A stretch of DNA of 64,000 bases from Bradyrhizobium sp. PSBB068 (lineage in GTDB: Bacteria; Pseudomonadota; Alphaproteobacteria; Rhizobiales; Xanthobacteraceae), in the NCBI GenBank assembly GCA_016839165.1, contig CP069300.1:3782001-3846000 (forward strand), written 5' to 3'. This document shows, piece after piece, positions 50,001 to 57,833 of this stretch (positions are counted from its first letter, which is position 1; each line of letters opens with the position of its first letter). The notes under the pieces were generated by a model, which ran no database searches, was not told where the DNA came from, and saw only the letters and a list, made by a program, of their open reading frames with translations. Made by a program: the position numbers and the translations under genes.

Positions 50001-51498
50001 ATTGCAGGCCGCCGCCGTTGAGCGTGATGCTGCCCGAGCCGAAATTGCTCGCGGCGTTGAAATTGATCAGGCCGCCGTTGACTGTCGTGCCGCCCGAGTA
50101 AGTATTTGCGGCCGTCAACGTCAGCGTCCCGGTGCCTGTCTTGGCGAGACCCCAGCTGCCGGCATTGGCACCGGTGCCGCCGCTACCAGTCTGGTCGGCG
50201 ATGACATCAGAGACGATCTGGTTCTGCCCGGCCGCAGGATTGAAGGTCAGCGTCCCGTTACCTTGCAGGAACATACCGGCGCCGAAGGCAGAGCCATTGC
50301 CTGCGCCGACGCCGCCAGTCCCGCCGCTGACGCTGCTGCCGTTGACGGTGAAGGCACCGGCAACAGTGAGAGTTCCGCCCCCCTGGACAAACACCGCGCC
50401 GCCCGCGCCGAGGCCGCCGCCTGCGCCACCCTGAGAATCGTTGCCGCCATTGCCGGCGCCGAAGCCGCCGGTATTTCCGCAACTGCCGCCGTCATTGCCG
50501 CTCGAGCCGCCGCCGCCACCACCGAAGCCGCCCTTCCCCGCACTGAAATAGCAGCGCACACTCCCGCCGCCGCCGCCGAACCCGCCATCGCCGCCCGAAC
50601 TGTCGATGCTGCCGCCGCCGCCACCACCGAAGCCGCCAGCACCGCCGCCGCCCGGACCCGCGACGGAGGTAGCAGCGCCGCCACCGATTCCACCGCCGCC
50701 GCCAGCAGAACTGATGCCAATCCCGACGGCCCCGCCGCCGCCGCCGCCTCCGCTGGCGCCACCCGTACCTGCCGTGGCGCCGTCGCCGCCGCCGGCGCCG
50801 CCGCCAGCGGCGCCAACGGCGATGCCGGCCGCGCCATTGCCACCCGTGGTGCTCGCCCCGCCGGCCCCGCCATTGGCGCCCAGGCCAATTCCGCCGCCGC
50901 CGCCAGCACCGACATTACCGCCACTTCCGCCATTTCCGCCGAGCCCGCCGCCACCTCCGCCGCCCGACCCGGTCGAGCCGTAACTGCCGCCGCTGCCGCC
51001 ATTGGCCTGATTGCTGGCGAGCGAAACATTGCTCACCGTGACGCTGGCGCCGCTGGCTACGAACAGCGCGCCACCGGCTCCCATGCCGCCGCCACCACCG
51101 CCATCGAACCCGCTGCCGCCATTACCGCCCTTGGCCACGGCGTTCTGGATCGTCAGATTGTTGACCGCGACGGTACCCGAGTAAACGAAGAGCCCGCGCT
51201 GCACGCCGCCGCCATCGAGCGTGAAGTTGCCGCCGTTGATCGTGACAGTGCCCCTCGAATTGATGATGGGCAGCGTTGTCCCGCTCGTCAGCGTGATGTT
51301 CTGCGTGATGTTGAGCGTGTAGCTGGCGCCCGGATTGTTATCGATCGTCGTCAGCGCAGTGACGAGGCTCGCACCATCGCCGGCGTTCAGCACCGTTTGG
51401 GCGTGTGCGCCAGTCCCGAACGCGACGAGCAGAGCGAGGATTACGGCAACCCGTTGCAAACATGAGAATCGGAAGCGTTCCACAACGTGCACGTGCAT
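47059..51498 (-). CDS. Large autotransporter with Gly-rich and PATR repeat passenger
   Basis: A 1479-residue type V-secreted protein. N-terminus: basic segment and hydrophobic signal (LQRVAVILALLVAFGTGAHA). The passenger first has a beta-helix-like part, then an extreme Gly-rich tract (roughly residues 140-380, runs such as GGGGGGLGGNGGSGG), then autotransporter-associated beta-strand repeats (for example GTLTLTAANTYSGGTTVNGG and VLTGINTYTGSTTINGGTLE) to about 1000. The last ~270 residues are the translocating beta-barrel (WNVWAAGFGGSQST onward), ending in an aromatic (RYQW). The start at 51498 is chosen because the signal follows; an ATG at 51633 would add 45 unrelated residues. Function of the passenger, such as adhesion, is not shown. 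It is monocistronic. Confidence 0.9.
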   Translation of the reverse strand: MHVHVVERFRFSCLQRVAVILALLVAFGTGAHAQTVLNAGDGASLVTALTTIDNNPGASYTLNITQNITLTSGTTLPIINSRGTVTINGGNFTLDGGGVQRGLFVYSGTVAVNNLTIQNAVAKGGNGGSGFDGGGGGGMGAGGALFVASGASVTVSNVSLASNQANGGSGGSYGSTGSGGGGGGGLGGNGGSGGNVGAGGGGGIGLGANGGAGGASTTGGNGAAGIAVGAAGGGAGGGDGATAGTGGASGGGGGGGAVGIGISSAGGGGGIGGGAATSVAGPGGGGAGGFGGGGGGSIDSSGGDGGFGGGGGSVRCYFSAGKGGFGGGGGGSSGNDGGSCGNTGGFGAGNGGNDSQGGAGGGLGAGGAVFVQGGGTLTVAGAFTVNGSSVSGGTGGVGAGNGSAFGAGMFLQGNGTLTFNPAAGQNQIVSDVIADQTGSGGTGANAGSWGLAKTGTGTLTLTAANTYSGGTTVNGGLINFNAASNFGSGSITLNGGGLQWASGNTADISGKLNAIGSGGTTLDYNGNAVTLATALTGTGGVTVANSGSGGALTLTTTESYFGATTINSGATLALSGVGSISNSSVVTVNGTFDISASSAFLNRITTLAGAGSVVLGSKVLAVTGGSTEFSGAINGAGAGGLEIAGGTQTLSGVNGYVGFTQIDAGATLALKGNGSIANSSGIAFASGAGVGTFDISQTNSGASVAGLNDTVGGSVVSLGAKTLTITGNRGPYDGVIQDGGIGGGTGGNVTIASGGLATFGGVNTYTGLTTISGGGQLDLTSGGSIASSKAVINDGTFDISRAGGGVSINSLSGTSIFGAVNLGANTLTFTNANGTFAGTIRDGGAGGGVTITGGKEVLTGINTYTGSTTINGGTLEVDGSIANSLKVTVNSGGTLSGTGTVGSGLVVFGGGVVSTVTLTDVNNLGGVIISGGSNLVVVRPTFGAPAPSSFVIAAPTTIMSGGTLAPGSAADPTGTLTIGGSLAFQSGAIYQVHVTPTAASSTSLNANATLGGATVNAVFASGSYISKQYTILNAAGGISGTFASNVANTNLPANFTDTLSYDATHAYLNLALDFAPPPTAPNFGNGLSINQQNVANTLVNYFNTTGGIQTVFGTLAPAGLTQASGELATGSQQTTFDAMNLFMGLLTDPYANRVGDAGSVPGASGYAEEGNAGAYAASRATGAFAMFTKALPAPSFVPRWNVWAAGFGGSQSTSGNAIVGSNNTTSSVYGTAVGADYLVTPNTIAGFAIAGGGTNFSVVNSGSGRSDLFQAGVYLRHTEGPAYVSAALAYGWQDITTNRTVSAAGIDQLRAEFNANAWSGRLEGGYRFVAPWIGGVGITPYAAGQFTSFELPAYAERVISGLPNFVLSYAGRSVTDPRSELGLRTDKSFAVQDGILTLRTRFAWAHDYNPNRLAAATFQALPGTSFVVNGAAQASDSALTTASVEMNWRNGWSAAATFEGEFSNVTSSYAGKGVVRYQW

Positions 51499-51775
51499 GG
51501 CATTCCAAACTCGGGTCGCGCGTAGCACGGCCACTAAAAATCTCAGCGTGAGGTTGTATCCCCTGAGACATCCTGCCGCACGACAAAAAGCGAAAATGGA
51601 ACCGAAAGCGCGACGGTGTGCTTTTTGCATCACAACATGATGTCCCCCACACTTCCCCGCGCCAGCGCGACAGGTCGTGTGAGACGTTGTCAGGATACCT
51701 GCGCAAGCCTGCCGATCGTGCCTCGCGTTGCCAGCGCGATCGACTGGCGCATTGCTGCTGGCAACCTGCGCGCCC

Positions 51776-52798
51776 TTACGTCAGCTTGCCCGTATACTTC
51801 TCCAGCGCCGCCCAGGCATCCGCGCCATAGGTCTTCTGCCATTGCGTGTAGAAGCCGGCCTTCACCAGCGCGGCTCTGAACTGCACCGGATCTGGCTTGT
51901 TGAAGATCATGCCCTTCCCGGTCAGCTCGGCCTGCAGCGAACGGTCCATCTCGACCAGATCAGTGCGCTCCTTCACCGCCGCCGCGTCGAACGCGGTGTT
52001 GACGAGCTCGAGCAGATCGGGCGGCAGGCTCGCTATCGCGCGGCGGTTGCCGAGGATCCAGTAGCCGCTCCAGCAATGGTTCGACAGCGCGCAGTATTTC
52101 TGTACCTCGTAGAGCTTTCCGGTCGAGACCTGCGCCAGTGGATTCTCCTGCCCTTCGACGATGTGGGTCTGCAGCGCCGAATAGAGCTCGCTGTAGGAGA
52201 TGCTCGACGGCAGCGCACCGAGCCCCGAGAACAGCGAGGTCAGAAGTGCCGTCACCGGCACGCGAATCTTGAAGCCCTTGAGATCGTCGACGCTGTTGAG
52301 CTGCCGGCTCGACGACGAGGTGATCTGGCGGAAGCCGTTGTCCCAGACCTTCTTCAGCGGCACGACGCCGGTCTTGACGATCGCATCCCGGACGAGGTCG
52401 CCGACACCGCCGTCCATCGCCGCCCAGACCTGGTCGTAGGATTGGAAGGCGAAACCGATGCTGGGCAGACCGGACAGTGGCACCAGCGTCGACAGCGTCA
52501 TGCTGGGTGCGGCCAACAGTTCGATACCGCCGGCGCGGACCTGCGACAGCATCTCCGGGTCACCGCCAAGTTGGCTGTTGGCAAACACCGTAATGTTGAG
52601 CCGGCCGCCCGACTGCGCGCCGGCCGCCTTGGCAGCCTCGGCCAGACGGATTGTTAGCGGGTGGGTTTCCGGAGTGTTGACGCCAAGCTTGAAGTCGAAC
52701 TCGGCCGCGGCAAGGACCGGCTTACCAAACATCGTCGCAGCCATTGCCACAGAGCCGGCGCCCAGCACCCGGCGACGGCTTATTTTCGTTGTTTTCAT
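51776..52798 (-). CDS. TRAP transporter substrate-binding protein (DctP family), orphan
   Basis: A 340-residue periplasmic binding protein. The N-terminus is a twin-arginine signal (SRRRVLGAGSVAMAATMFG) and the mature part shows the DctP pattern: LGVNTPETHPLTIRLAEAAK, FANSQLGGDPEMLSQVRAGGI, KVWDNGFRQITSSS and GFKIRVP, whose Arg binds the substrate carboxylate. TRAP systems import organic acids by sodium gradients. No DctQ or DctM membrane subunit lies beside it, so it must share one encoded elsewhere or have another role. Confidence 0.9.
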   Translation of the reverse strand: MKTTKISRRRVLGAGSVAMAATMFGKPVLAAAEFDFKLGVNTPETHPLTIRLAEAAKAAGAQSGGRLNITVFANSQLGGDPEMLSQVRAGGIELLAAPSMTLSTLVPLSGLPSIGFAFQSYDQVWAAMDGGVGDLVRDAIVKTGVVPLKKVWDNGFRQITSSSSRQLNSVDDLKGFKIRVPVTALLTSLFSGLGALPSSISYSELYSALQTHIVEGQENPLAQVSTGKLYEVQKYCALSNHCWSGYWILGNRRAIASLPPDLLELVNTAFDAAAVKERTDLVEMDRSLQAELTGKGMIFNKPDPVQFRAALVKAGFYTQWQKTYGADAWAALEKYTGKLT

Positions 52799-52988
52799 TA
52801 TTGTTTTTCTCCCGAGCGCATCCCGCGCCTGGGGTCAGTTTCGATCCTCCGCCTGTGTGACGCAAGGCACCGTGAAACCAATCCGCCCGTGGCATGAAAC
52901 CATTTCAAGGAACTCACGAAACGATCCGGAAACAGATCGGGCTTACCAGTACCTGCCATGGACGGCGCATAGACGCCCGGAGGCGACC

Positions 52989-53192
52989 ATGAACCACTCG
53001 ATCCATTCAGCTGATCGCGCGACCCACCTCAAGATCGTGGTGGTTGCCCTCGTTGCGGCCATCGGAGTTGCGGCGTTCGGCATTTCGGCGCGGAACAACG
53101 CGGATTTCACCCAGACCGCCCAGACCAACCAGGTCATCAAGGCCGGCAAGCCGGTCGCGATCACCTCCTCGGGCACCTCGACGGTCCGCTAG
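52989..53192 (+). CDS. 67-residue single-pass membrane or exported protein
   Basis: A short protein, MNHSIHSADRATHLKIVVVA at the start, with one hydrophobic helix (KIVVVALVAAIGVAAFGISA, about residues 15-34) and a polar tail (NADFTQTAQTNQVIKAGKPV) of about 32 residues. The ATG follows GGAGGCGACC, a strong ribosome-binding site, and a textbook terminator lies 28 bases after the stop, so it is a real small transcription unit. No family is recognised. It is divergent from the TRAP binding-protein gene. Confidence 0.7.
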   Translation: MNHSIHSADRATHLKIVVVALVAAIGVAAFGISARNNADFTQTAQTNQVIKAGKPVAITSSGTSTVR

Positions 53193-53219
53193 AATTTTCA
53201 AGTTTCGGCAGACAAAGCG

Positions 53220-53241
53220 GCCGCCCTTGGGCGGCTTTTTT
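53220..53241 (+). terminator. Rho-independent terminator
   Basis: GCCGCC-CTTG-GGCGGC followed by six T, 28 bases downstream of the 67-residue protein gene. Confidence 0.9.
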
Positions 53242-53539
53242 GTTGGGCATGATCATCTCGAGTTCCGATCACGACGGTGCGGCCTTTGCCGCCTGCTTCG
53301 GGTACCGCGATTGCAGAAGCAGGCACGCGATATCGACGTGTGCAAGGTGCAAATACAGGCGAAGCCCTGCGCGCCGCCGTCGCCTCGCTCGGCAAGCCGA
53401 CGCTGCATCTGCCGGATCGCGCGGCCGCCGCGGAATCTTAACCGCGTCCTAACGCGGTCATTCGATTGCGATCCGCTCCGCGACCCCCGTCTTAAAAAAT
53501 GTTCCTTAAGGTGGGCGTCAACAGAGGCGCGGGCCCAAC
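53242..53539. other. Intergenic region, possibly remnant of a small gene
   Basis: Two short stretches in different plus-strand frames look weakly protein-like (MIISSSDHDGAAFAACFG near 53249, and GEALRAAVASLGKPTLHLPD ending at about 53442). They could be a small gene broken by a frameshift, but neither has support from a start site. Nothing else was seen. Confidence 0.2.
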
Positions 53540-53740
53540 ATGAATTTGCAGCAGCGAGTAATTTCGACCGGCTTCAAGATCATCTGCACCGATTGCGGCA
53601 GCCTGGCGATCAAGATCGCCGATCCGGCGAACGCGTCCGGCGACACCATCATCGAATGCCGCCGCTGCAACGCTGTGCGCGGTACGGTGGCGGATCTGCA
53701 CACCCTGGCGCGGCGCGGCCGCGATCTGTTCGAATTCTAA
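53540..53740 (+). CDS. 66-residue zinc-ribbon-like protein
   Basis: A small cytoplasmic protein with two CxxC pairs: CTDCG (Cys16, Cys19) and CRRCN (Cys40, Cys43), spaced as in zinc ribbons. The intervening segment (SLAIKIADPANASGDTIIE) would form the beta hairpins. Single zinc-ribbon proteins may bind nucleic acid or protein partners; no partner can be named. It is followed after 14 bases by another small ORF, so the two are likely co-transcribed. Confidence 0.7.
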   Translation: MNLQQRVISTGFKIICTDCGSLAIKIADPANASGDTIIECRRCNAVRGTVADLHTLARRGRDLFEF

Positions 53741-53754
53741 CCCCGGCACCGCCG

Positions 53755-53946
53755 ATGCTGTCAGACCCGAACGCGACCATGCAGAACGACATCCCCTTGG
53801 ATACGGTCTGGTCGATCCTCGAGGCCGCCAACGAATTGGGCGATACAAGCACGGTTGACGCCTGCCGCCGCATCATCGACGCGAATTTGCGCGGCGAGGC
53901 GCCGGGACAAACCGACCTGAACGCGGTTGCCGCATTCTTTGCCTGA
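53755..53946 (+). CDS. Small cytoplasmic protein of unknown function
   Basis: A 63-residue protein (55 if started at the ATG at 53779). It is predicted helical and acidic: IPLDTVWSILEAANELGD, then DACRRIIDANLRGEAPGQTD. No signal peptide, membrane segment or known motif. It lies 14 bases after the zinc-ribbon-like gene on the same strand, which is the main argument that it is real. Confidence 0.55.
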   Translation: MLSDPNATMQNDIPLDTVWSILEAANELGDTSTVDACRRIIDANLRGEAPGQTDLNAVAAFFA

Positions 53947-54088
53947 TCGGGGCAGCCTGTTGCCGATTGCGCGTTCAATGCGGCGCCGCGGTGACCGACC
54001 GGAACGTCGCTCAACGTTGCTTGACTTGATTCGATCGGGGTCGGCTGGCTAGCTGCCGCACAGCTCTCGATTCGGACGGGCCGATGCA

Positions 54089-55387
54089 ATGACGCGCGAT
54101 GACCTGGTTGTCGGGGGCACGATCCTCGAGTTCTTCGCCGTCAGCACCGCCTCGCTGATCGCCTGCGGGCACGCGTTCCCGGGGATGCATGTCTGGCAAT
54201 CCGGCATCACCACCGAGGCGATCATCGGCACCGCCGTCATGGCGGTGTTCATCCCGGCATTCGCCGCGGGACGGTTCAGCTTCGGTTATGTGGTGAGCTT
54301 CTCGCTGCTGTCAGCCGTGTTCGGCTTCGTCTGGCTCAGCCACTTCAGCGCGTTCGACTACCCGCACGCGATCGCCCGCTGGGCCATGATCGCGGCGCTG
54401 GCCGCCGCGATCACCCCGCTGATGTTCCAGAACATGCCGGTTTGGCGGCCCAGCCTGTCGGAAACGACCGTCAAAGGCGTCGCGCTGCTTCTGCTGGTGT
54501 CGTCTTTCGCCGTGCTGCTCGCCGACATCTCGTACGGGGTCAAGCTCGGCAGTCCTTACGGCACGGCCCGTAACGCCATCGCGCGGCCGGCGCTGCTGAA
54601 CTATCTCACCGGGATCATGATCGGAGCGGTGCTGCCCTATCTGTTCGTGCATTTCGCATCGCGCAGGCAATCGCTGCTGGCTGCCGGTGTTTTGCTGTTT
54701 GCGCTTTGTTTCTATCCCGTCGTCAACAACAAGACGGTCCTGCTGCTGCCGATCTGGCTGCCGTTTCTGTTCTGGCTCTACGGCCGGTTCAACCCGCGGC
54801 TGGCCACCGTGCTCGCAGTCCTGCTCCCTACCATCGTCGGACTGACATCGTTCGCCGTTCTCACCGCCGACAAGGACTACGTCGTGTTCAGCGCCATCAA
54901 TCTGCGCTTCCTCGCGATCCCGTCACTGGCGCTTGATCAATACGCCGACTTTTTTGCGCACCGCGAATTGACGCGGTTCTGCCAGATATCGGTCCTTCGG
55001 CCGGTGACCACCTGCCCCTACGGCGAACTCGGCCCGGCGCTCGGAGCCATCTATCACGACGGCAATTTCAACGCGTCCTTCCTCGCCACCGAGGGTATCG
55101 CGTCGGTCGGTCTCGTGCTCGCTCCGGTTTCGGCGCTGGTGTGCGGCCTGATCCTGTCGGTGGGGTCGGCGGTCTCGCGGCATTTGTCGCCGCGCTTCAT
55201 CGCCGTGTCGTCCGGCATCGCCGTTCAGACGATCATGAACGTGCCGCTGACGACCGGTCTCGTGTCCAACGGGATCGCGGTGCTGTTCCTGTTGTGGTGG
55301 CTGACGCCGGAGCAGCGCGCGGAACTATCCAGCAGACCCGCGCATGCCGCCGAGCAGGTCGGCGTCGTCGGCCTTGCGGCGTCCTGA
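54089..55387 (+). CDS. Polytopic membrane protein, O-antigen polymerase-like
   Basis: A 432-residue inner-membrane protein with about 11-12 hydrophobic segments. A large periplasmic-type loop between about residues 290 and 345 (FAHRELTRFCQISVLRPVTT, then GELGPALGAIYHDGNFNASF) and conserved Arg/Asn residues resemble Wzy-type polymerases and related oligosaccharide repeat-unit polymerases. This is inferred from layout, not from a firm motif. No glycosyltransferase, flippase or sugar-nucleotide gene is adjacent. The ATG at 54089 is used; the hydrophobic core starts ten residues in. Confidence 0.55.
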   Translation: MTRDDLVVGGTILEFFAVSTASLIACGHAFPGMHVWQSGITTEAIIGTAVMAVFIPAFAAGRFSFGYVVSFSLLSAVFGFVWLSHFSAFDYPHAIARWAMIAALAAAITPLMFQNMPVWRPSLSETTVKGVALLLLVSSFAVLLADISYGVKLGSPYGTARNAIARPALLNYLTGIMIGAVLPYLFVHFASRRQSLLAAGVLLFALCFYPVVNNKTVLLLPIWLPFLFWLYGRFNPRLATVLAVLLPTIVGLTSFAVLTADKDYVVFSAINLRFLAIPSLALDQYADFFAHRELTRFCQISVLRPVTTCPYGELGPALGAIYHDGNFNASFLATEGIASVGLVLAPVSALVCGLILSVGSAVSRHLSPRFIAVSSGIAVQTIMNVPLTTGLVSNGIAVLFLLWWLTPEQRAELSSRPAHAAEQVGVVGLAAS

Positions 55388-55452
55388 TCTTGCGCGCCCG
55401 GCCGCTGCGTGGCGGGCGCGCAAGAGACAGCGCCTGCGCGCGGGCGGCCCGA

Positions 55453-56349
55453 TCAATGTGGCCTTGCCTTCTTTCGGAGAACGATAATGCTCTGATAGGG
55501 CGAGATCCCGTTCATGCCGACGTCGACAATGTCGAACCGATCAGTCCAGTGCTCTTCGATGTACTGCTTGGTGATGATCGTCTCGCCATATGTCATCTCG
55601 CCGTCGACCGGATAGCTTTGGGGATAGAAGTAGAAGCCGTCTCGCCGCAGGGTCTCGGAGATTTTCTGCTGATCCCAGCCGGGTAATTTGGAGATCGGCT
55701 CATAGAATGCATAAGCCGGCGGCCGCACCGTCAGAAGGAAAAGGCCGCGATCCTCCAGCGCAGCGTGGACTGCGGCGAGGCATACGTCGCTTGCGACCGG
55801 GGAGAGATGCGTCCAGATCGACAGGGCGTAAGCGACATCGAACTTCTGGTTGAACGGAAGACGTTTCGGCAGGCTGTCCGACAGCACGATATCGGCGCGA
55901 GGGTTGGAGCGCTGCGCGACCTGGACGATGCCCTTGTGGGGATCGCAGCCGTGCAAATTGCGCAGCGGCACGTCCTTCATGAAATATCTGAGCACACTGC
56001 CCCAGCCGCAACCATAGTCCAGCACCGAACGCTCTTCGAATGGCTTGTCCAGATGCAGCCTGAGCTTGTCGTGCATGAGGCGATAGGTTTCGATCACCGC
56101 GGCCCCTAGTTCCATGCCGGAACGACCGCTCCAGTTTTTCTGCGTCCCGGCATCAGGCGGATCAGGAATAGCGGCCTTGATGGCGTCGAAGCCATCATAC
56201 TCTTTCCAGAGCAACACATTCCAAAGATAGGGATCATCGATCCATTTGAATGCGTCGTACGCGGGCTCTCCCCTTACGCACGCGGCTTCCGTCCTTGCCA
56301 GTTCGTCTTTGTAATACTCGTTCAGCCACAGGCTCCAATCCATCCGCAA
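55453..56349 (-). CDS. Class I SAM-dependent methyltransferase
   Basis: A 298-residue cytoplasmic methyltransferase. The SAM-binding motif I is VLDYGCGWGSVLRYF (about residues 109-123), followed by the acidic loop LHGCDPHKGIVQVAQ, and the motif IV region is KFDVAYALSIWTHLSP. The N-terminal ~100 residues are helical with a Trp/Tyr-rich start (DWSLWLNEYYKDE). Substrate unknown; proteins of this type often act on small molecules or sugars. It converges with the O-antigen polymerase-like gene, 65 bases apart. Confidence 0.8.
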   Translation of the reverse strand: MRMDWSLWLNEYYKDELARTEAACVRGEPAYDAFKWIDDPYLWNVLLWKEYDGFDAIKAAIPDPPDAGTQKNWSGRSGMELGAAVIETYRLMHDKLRLHLDKPFEERSVLDYGCGWGSVLRYFMKDVPLRNLHGCDPHKGIVQVAQRSNPRADIVLSDSLPKRLPFNQKFDVAYALSIWTHLSPVASDVCLAAVHAALEDRGLFLLTVRPPAYAFYEPISKLPGWDQQKISETLRRDGFYFYPQSYPVDGEMTYGETIITKQYIEEHWTDRFDIVDVGMNGISPYQSIIVLRKKARPH

Positions 56350-56674
56350 GCCTCCCTGTCAGGTTCGCTTTGTCGGCCCTTGCGCGCTGCAGTGTCGTTT
56401 GCGCATGTACATGTTTCCGAGACTGTCTCTGCTATCTCCGGCAACTTTGGGACACATCAAGCGCGTGCATTCCGGAACACGCGAGGAACCGCGAGCACGC
56501 GCGGACGAAGTCAGGTCGACGTCAGGCTGGCGCGCTCCGCTGCGCAAATAAACCGAGGCCTGCATGATTTGCGCTTTCTCGCTGGCCTGAGCGGCGATCG
56601 TCACCGCCGCGTTATCAAATCTGATGCTCGCGTGAGCGCACGCCCCGACCAGGCTGCCTCCAGGAAGCATATCG
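56350..56674. other. Intergenic region without recognised gene
   Basis: About 325 bases between the divergently placed methyltransferase gene and a small ORF. Open frames exist on both strands but none has a plausible start or protein-like composition. No hairpin terminator was seen. Confidence 0.45.
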
Positions 56675-56860
56675 ATGACAGTCCGCAAGCTCGTCCACGT
56701 ACTGCAAGCGCTCCCGGATCAGGACGCAACGGTCGTCATCGGAGAAGGTGCGAAGCCGCAGACGTGGCTGATCGTGTCTGGCGTGGCGGAATGCCGGATT
56801 GCGTGCGTGAATGATGATCAGGCGATCGCTGGGAATGAACCGGCGGTTGAGATTGCCTGA
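56675..56860 (+). CDS. Small protein of unknown function
   Basis: A 61-residue protein starting MTVRKLVHVLQALPDQDATV. The pattern T-V-x-x-L-(8)-P-D-x-D-A-x-V-x-I recurs in short hypothetical proteins of bacteria and phages, which makes it a likely real gene. The ATG is preceded by CAGGAAGCATATCG, a good SD at eight bases. No domain with known function is recognised. It ends 107 bases before tRNA-Asp, which is on the opposite strand. Confidence 0.55.
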   Translation: MTVRKLVHVLQALPDQDATVVIGEGAKPQTWLIVSGVAECRIACVNDDQAIAGNEPAVEIA

Positions 56861-56967
56861 CGGGGAGCGTCGGCAGGTCCGGACAAGCGCCGTCCAAGGA
56901 CCCGTCATGACGGCGCCTCGTCTGACACGCTCAAACCTCGAACTTGGTGCTAAGTGCTTGATAAGAC

Positions 56968-57044
56968 TGGCGCGAGAGACGGGACTCGAACCCGCGGCCT
57001 CCGCCGTGACAGGGCGGCGCTCTAACCAACTGAGCTACTCCCGC
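56968..57044 (-). tRNA. tRNA-Asp (anticodon GTC)
   Basis: The minus strand folds as a standard cloverleaf of 77 bases with encoded CCA. The acceptor stem is GCGGGAG / CTCTCGC with one G-U pair; the anticodon stem CCGCC / GGCGG encloses the loop CTGTCAC, giving anticodon GTC. The T-loop is GGTTCGAGTCC. It is a single tRNA gene with its own promoter. Confidence 0.96.
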
Positions 57045-57081
57045 GGATGCCGGTCACCGGATTGATCCGCGCAGGACCGAG

Positions 57082-57110
57082 GGCATAAAGGCCCGCATCC
57101 CGATAGTCAA
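57082..57110 (-). promoter_or_regulatory. Promoter of tRNA-Asp
   Basis: On the minus strand TTGACT (57110-57105) and TATGCC (57087-57082) are separated by 17 bases and lie about 38 bases upstream of the mature tRNA 5' end. The -35 is close to consensus. Confidence 0.65.
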
Positions 57111-57375
57111 GCACGTTGCGGATCCCTGCACAGCGCAGGCGCTTTCGCGCCACGGCTGCGAGTTGTAGCCTGTTTTCAGGCGAAACGGTGGTGTCAGCAA
57201 AGCCCCGAATCAAATAAGGCCTGATAGGTCTGGGTTTCCTGTGGCCGGCCCGGCGCTGCCCGTTCCCAGAACCGGCGGTTTCAGGACTTTACCGGGCAAA
57301 CTTTCCCGACGCGAACGGCGCGCCATTCGCGTGAAAAGCAGCAATCCAGCCATTCAGCAACGAGGAGGGCCAGAC

Positions 57376-57675
57376 ATGGCGAAGAAAGCAGCGACCCCGG
57401 CGACGATCACGCTGAAGCATCTGGCGGCGGCCATCGCCGAAGAGCAGGAGCTGTCCAAGAAGCAGGCCGAGGCGATCCTGACCGACATGGTCACCCGGAT
57501 CACCAAGCACCTCAAGAAGGGCGAGCGGATCCGCATCGTCGGCCTCGGCATCCTCCAGGTCCGCAAGCGCGCCGCCCGCATGGGCCGCAACCCCGCGACC
57601 GGCGAGCAGATCCACATCAAGGCCAGCAAGAAGGTCGCCTTCCGCGCCGCCAAGGAGCTCAAGGAAGCCGTCTAG
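57376..57675 (+). CDS. HU-family DNA-binding protein
   Basis: A 99-residue nucleoid-associated protein of the HU/IHF fold. An extended Lys/Ala N-terminus (MAKKAATPATITLKHL) precedes the helical dimer part (EEQELSKKQAEAILTDMVTR). The beta arms contain GERIRIVGLGILQVRKRAAR and GRNPATGEQIHIKASKKVAF, the HU signature. It is a divergent HU rather than the canonical hupB sequence. The ATG follows GAGGAGGGCCAGAC. It is ended by its own terminator. Confidence 0.92.
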   Translation: MAKKAATPATITLKHLAAAIAEEQELSKKQAEAILTDMVTRITKHLKKGERIRIVGLGILQVRKRAARMGRNPATGEQIHIKASKKVAFRAAKELKEAV

Positions 57676-57699
57676 AGCTTCTGGCCTGGTCGATATCAG

Positions 57700-57741
57700 G
57701 CGCCATTCCGGCTCGCGACGCGGCCCCGGAATGGCGCTTTT
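57700..57741 (+). terminator. Rho-independent terminator of the HU-like gene
   Basis: GCGCCATTCCGG and CCGGAATGGCGC form a perfect 12-bp stem with a 14-base loop, followed by TTTT. It begins 24 bases after the stop codon. Confidence 0.88.
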
Positions 57742-57833
57742 CTGTTGTCGAGCCGCCGCCTGATGCGCTTTGCTTGCGCGAACCAATTTCGCCTGAGCGC
57801 CTTATCCCTGTCCCGTACCTTTGCGTGGTCTTC

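Noticed and set aside
50480..51010. Repeated GCC/CCG tracts considered as a repeat array or CRISPR
   Set aside because: There are no regular unit-spacer boundaries; the periodicity comes from Gly codons of the autotransporter.
50002..51465. Plus-strand Ala-rich open frame (about 487 codons) opposite the autotransporter
   Set aside because: Its Ala/Thr runs are the complement of the Gly-rich coding tract; no signal peptide, no homology features.
56968..57675. tRNA-Asp with nearby HU-like gene considered as an integration site
   Set aside because: No integrase gene and no direct repeat of the tRNA 3' end were found nearby.
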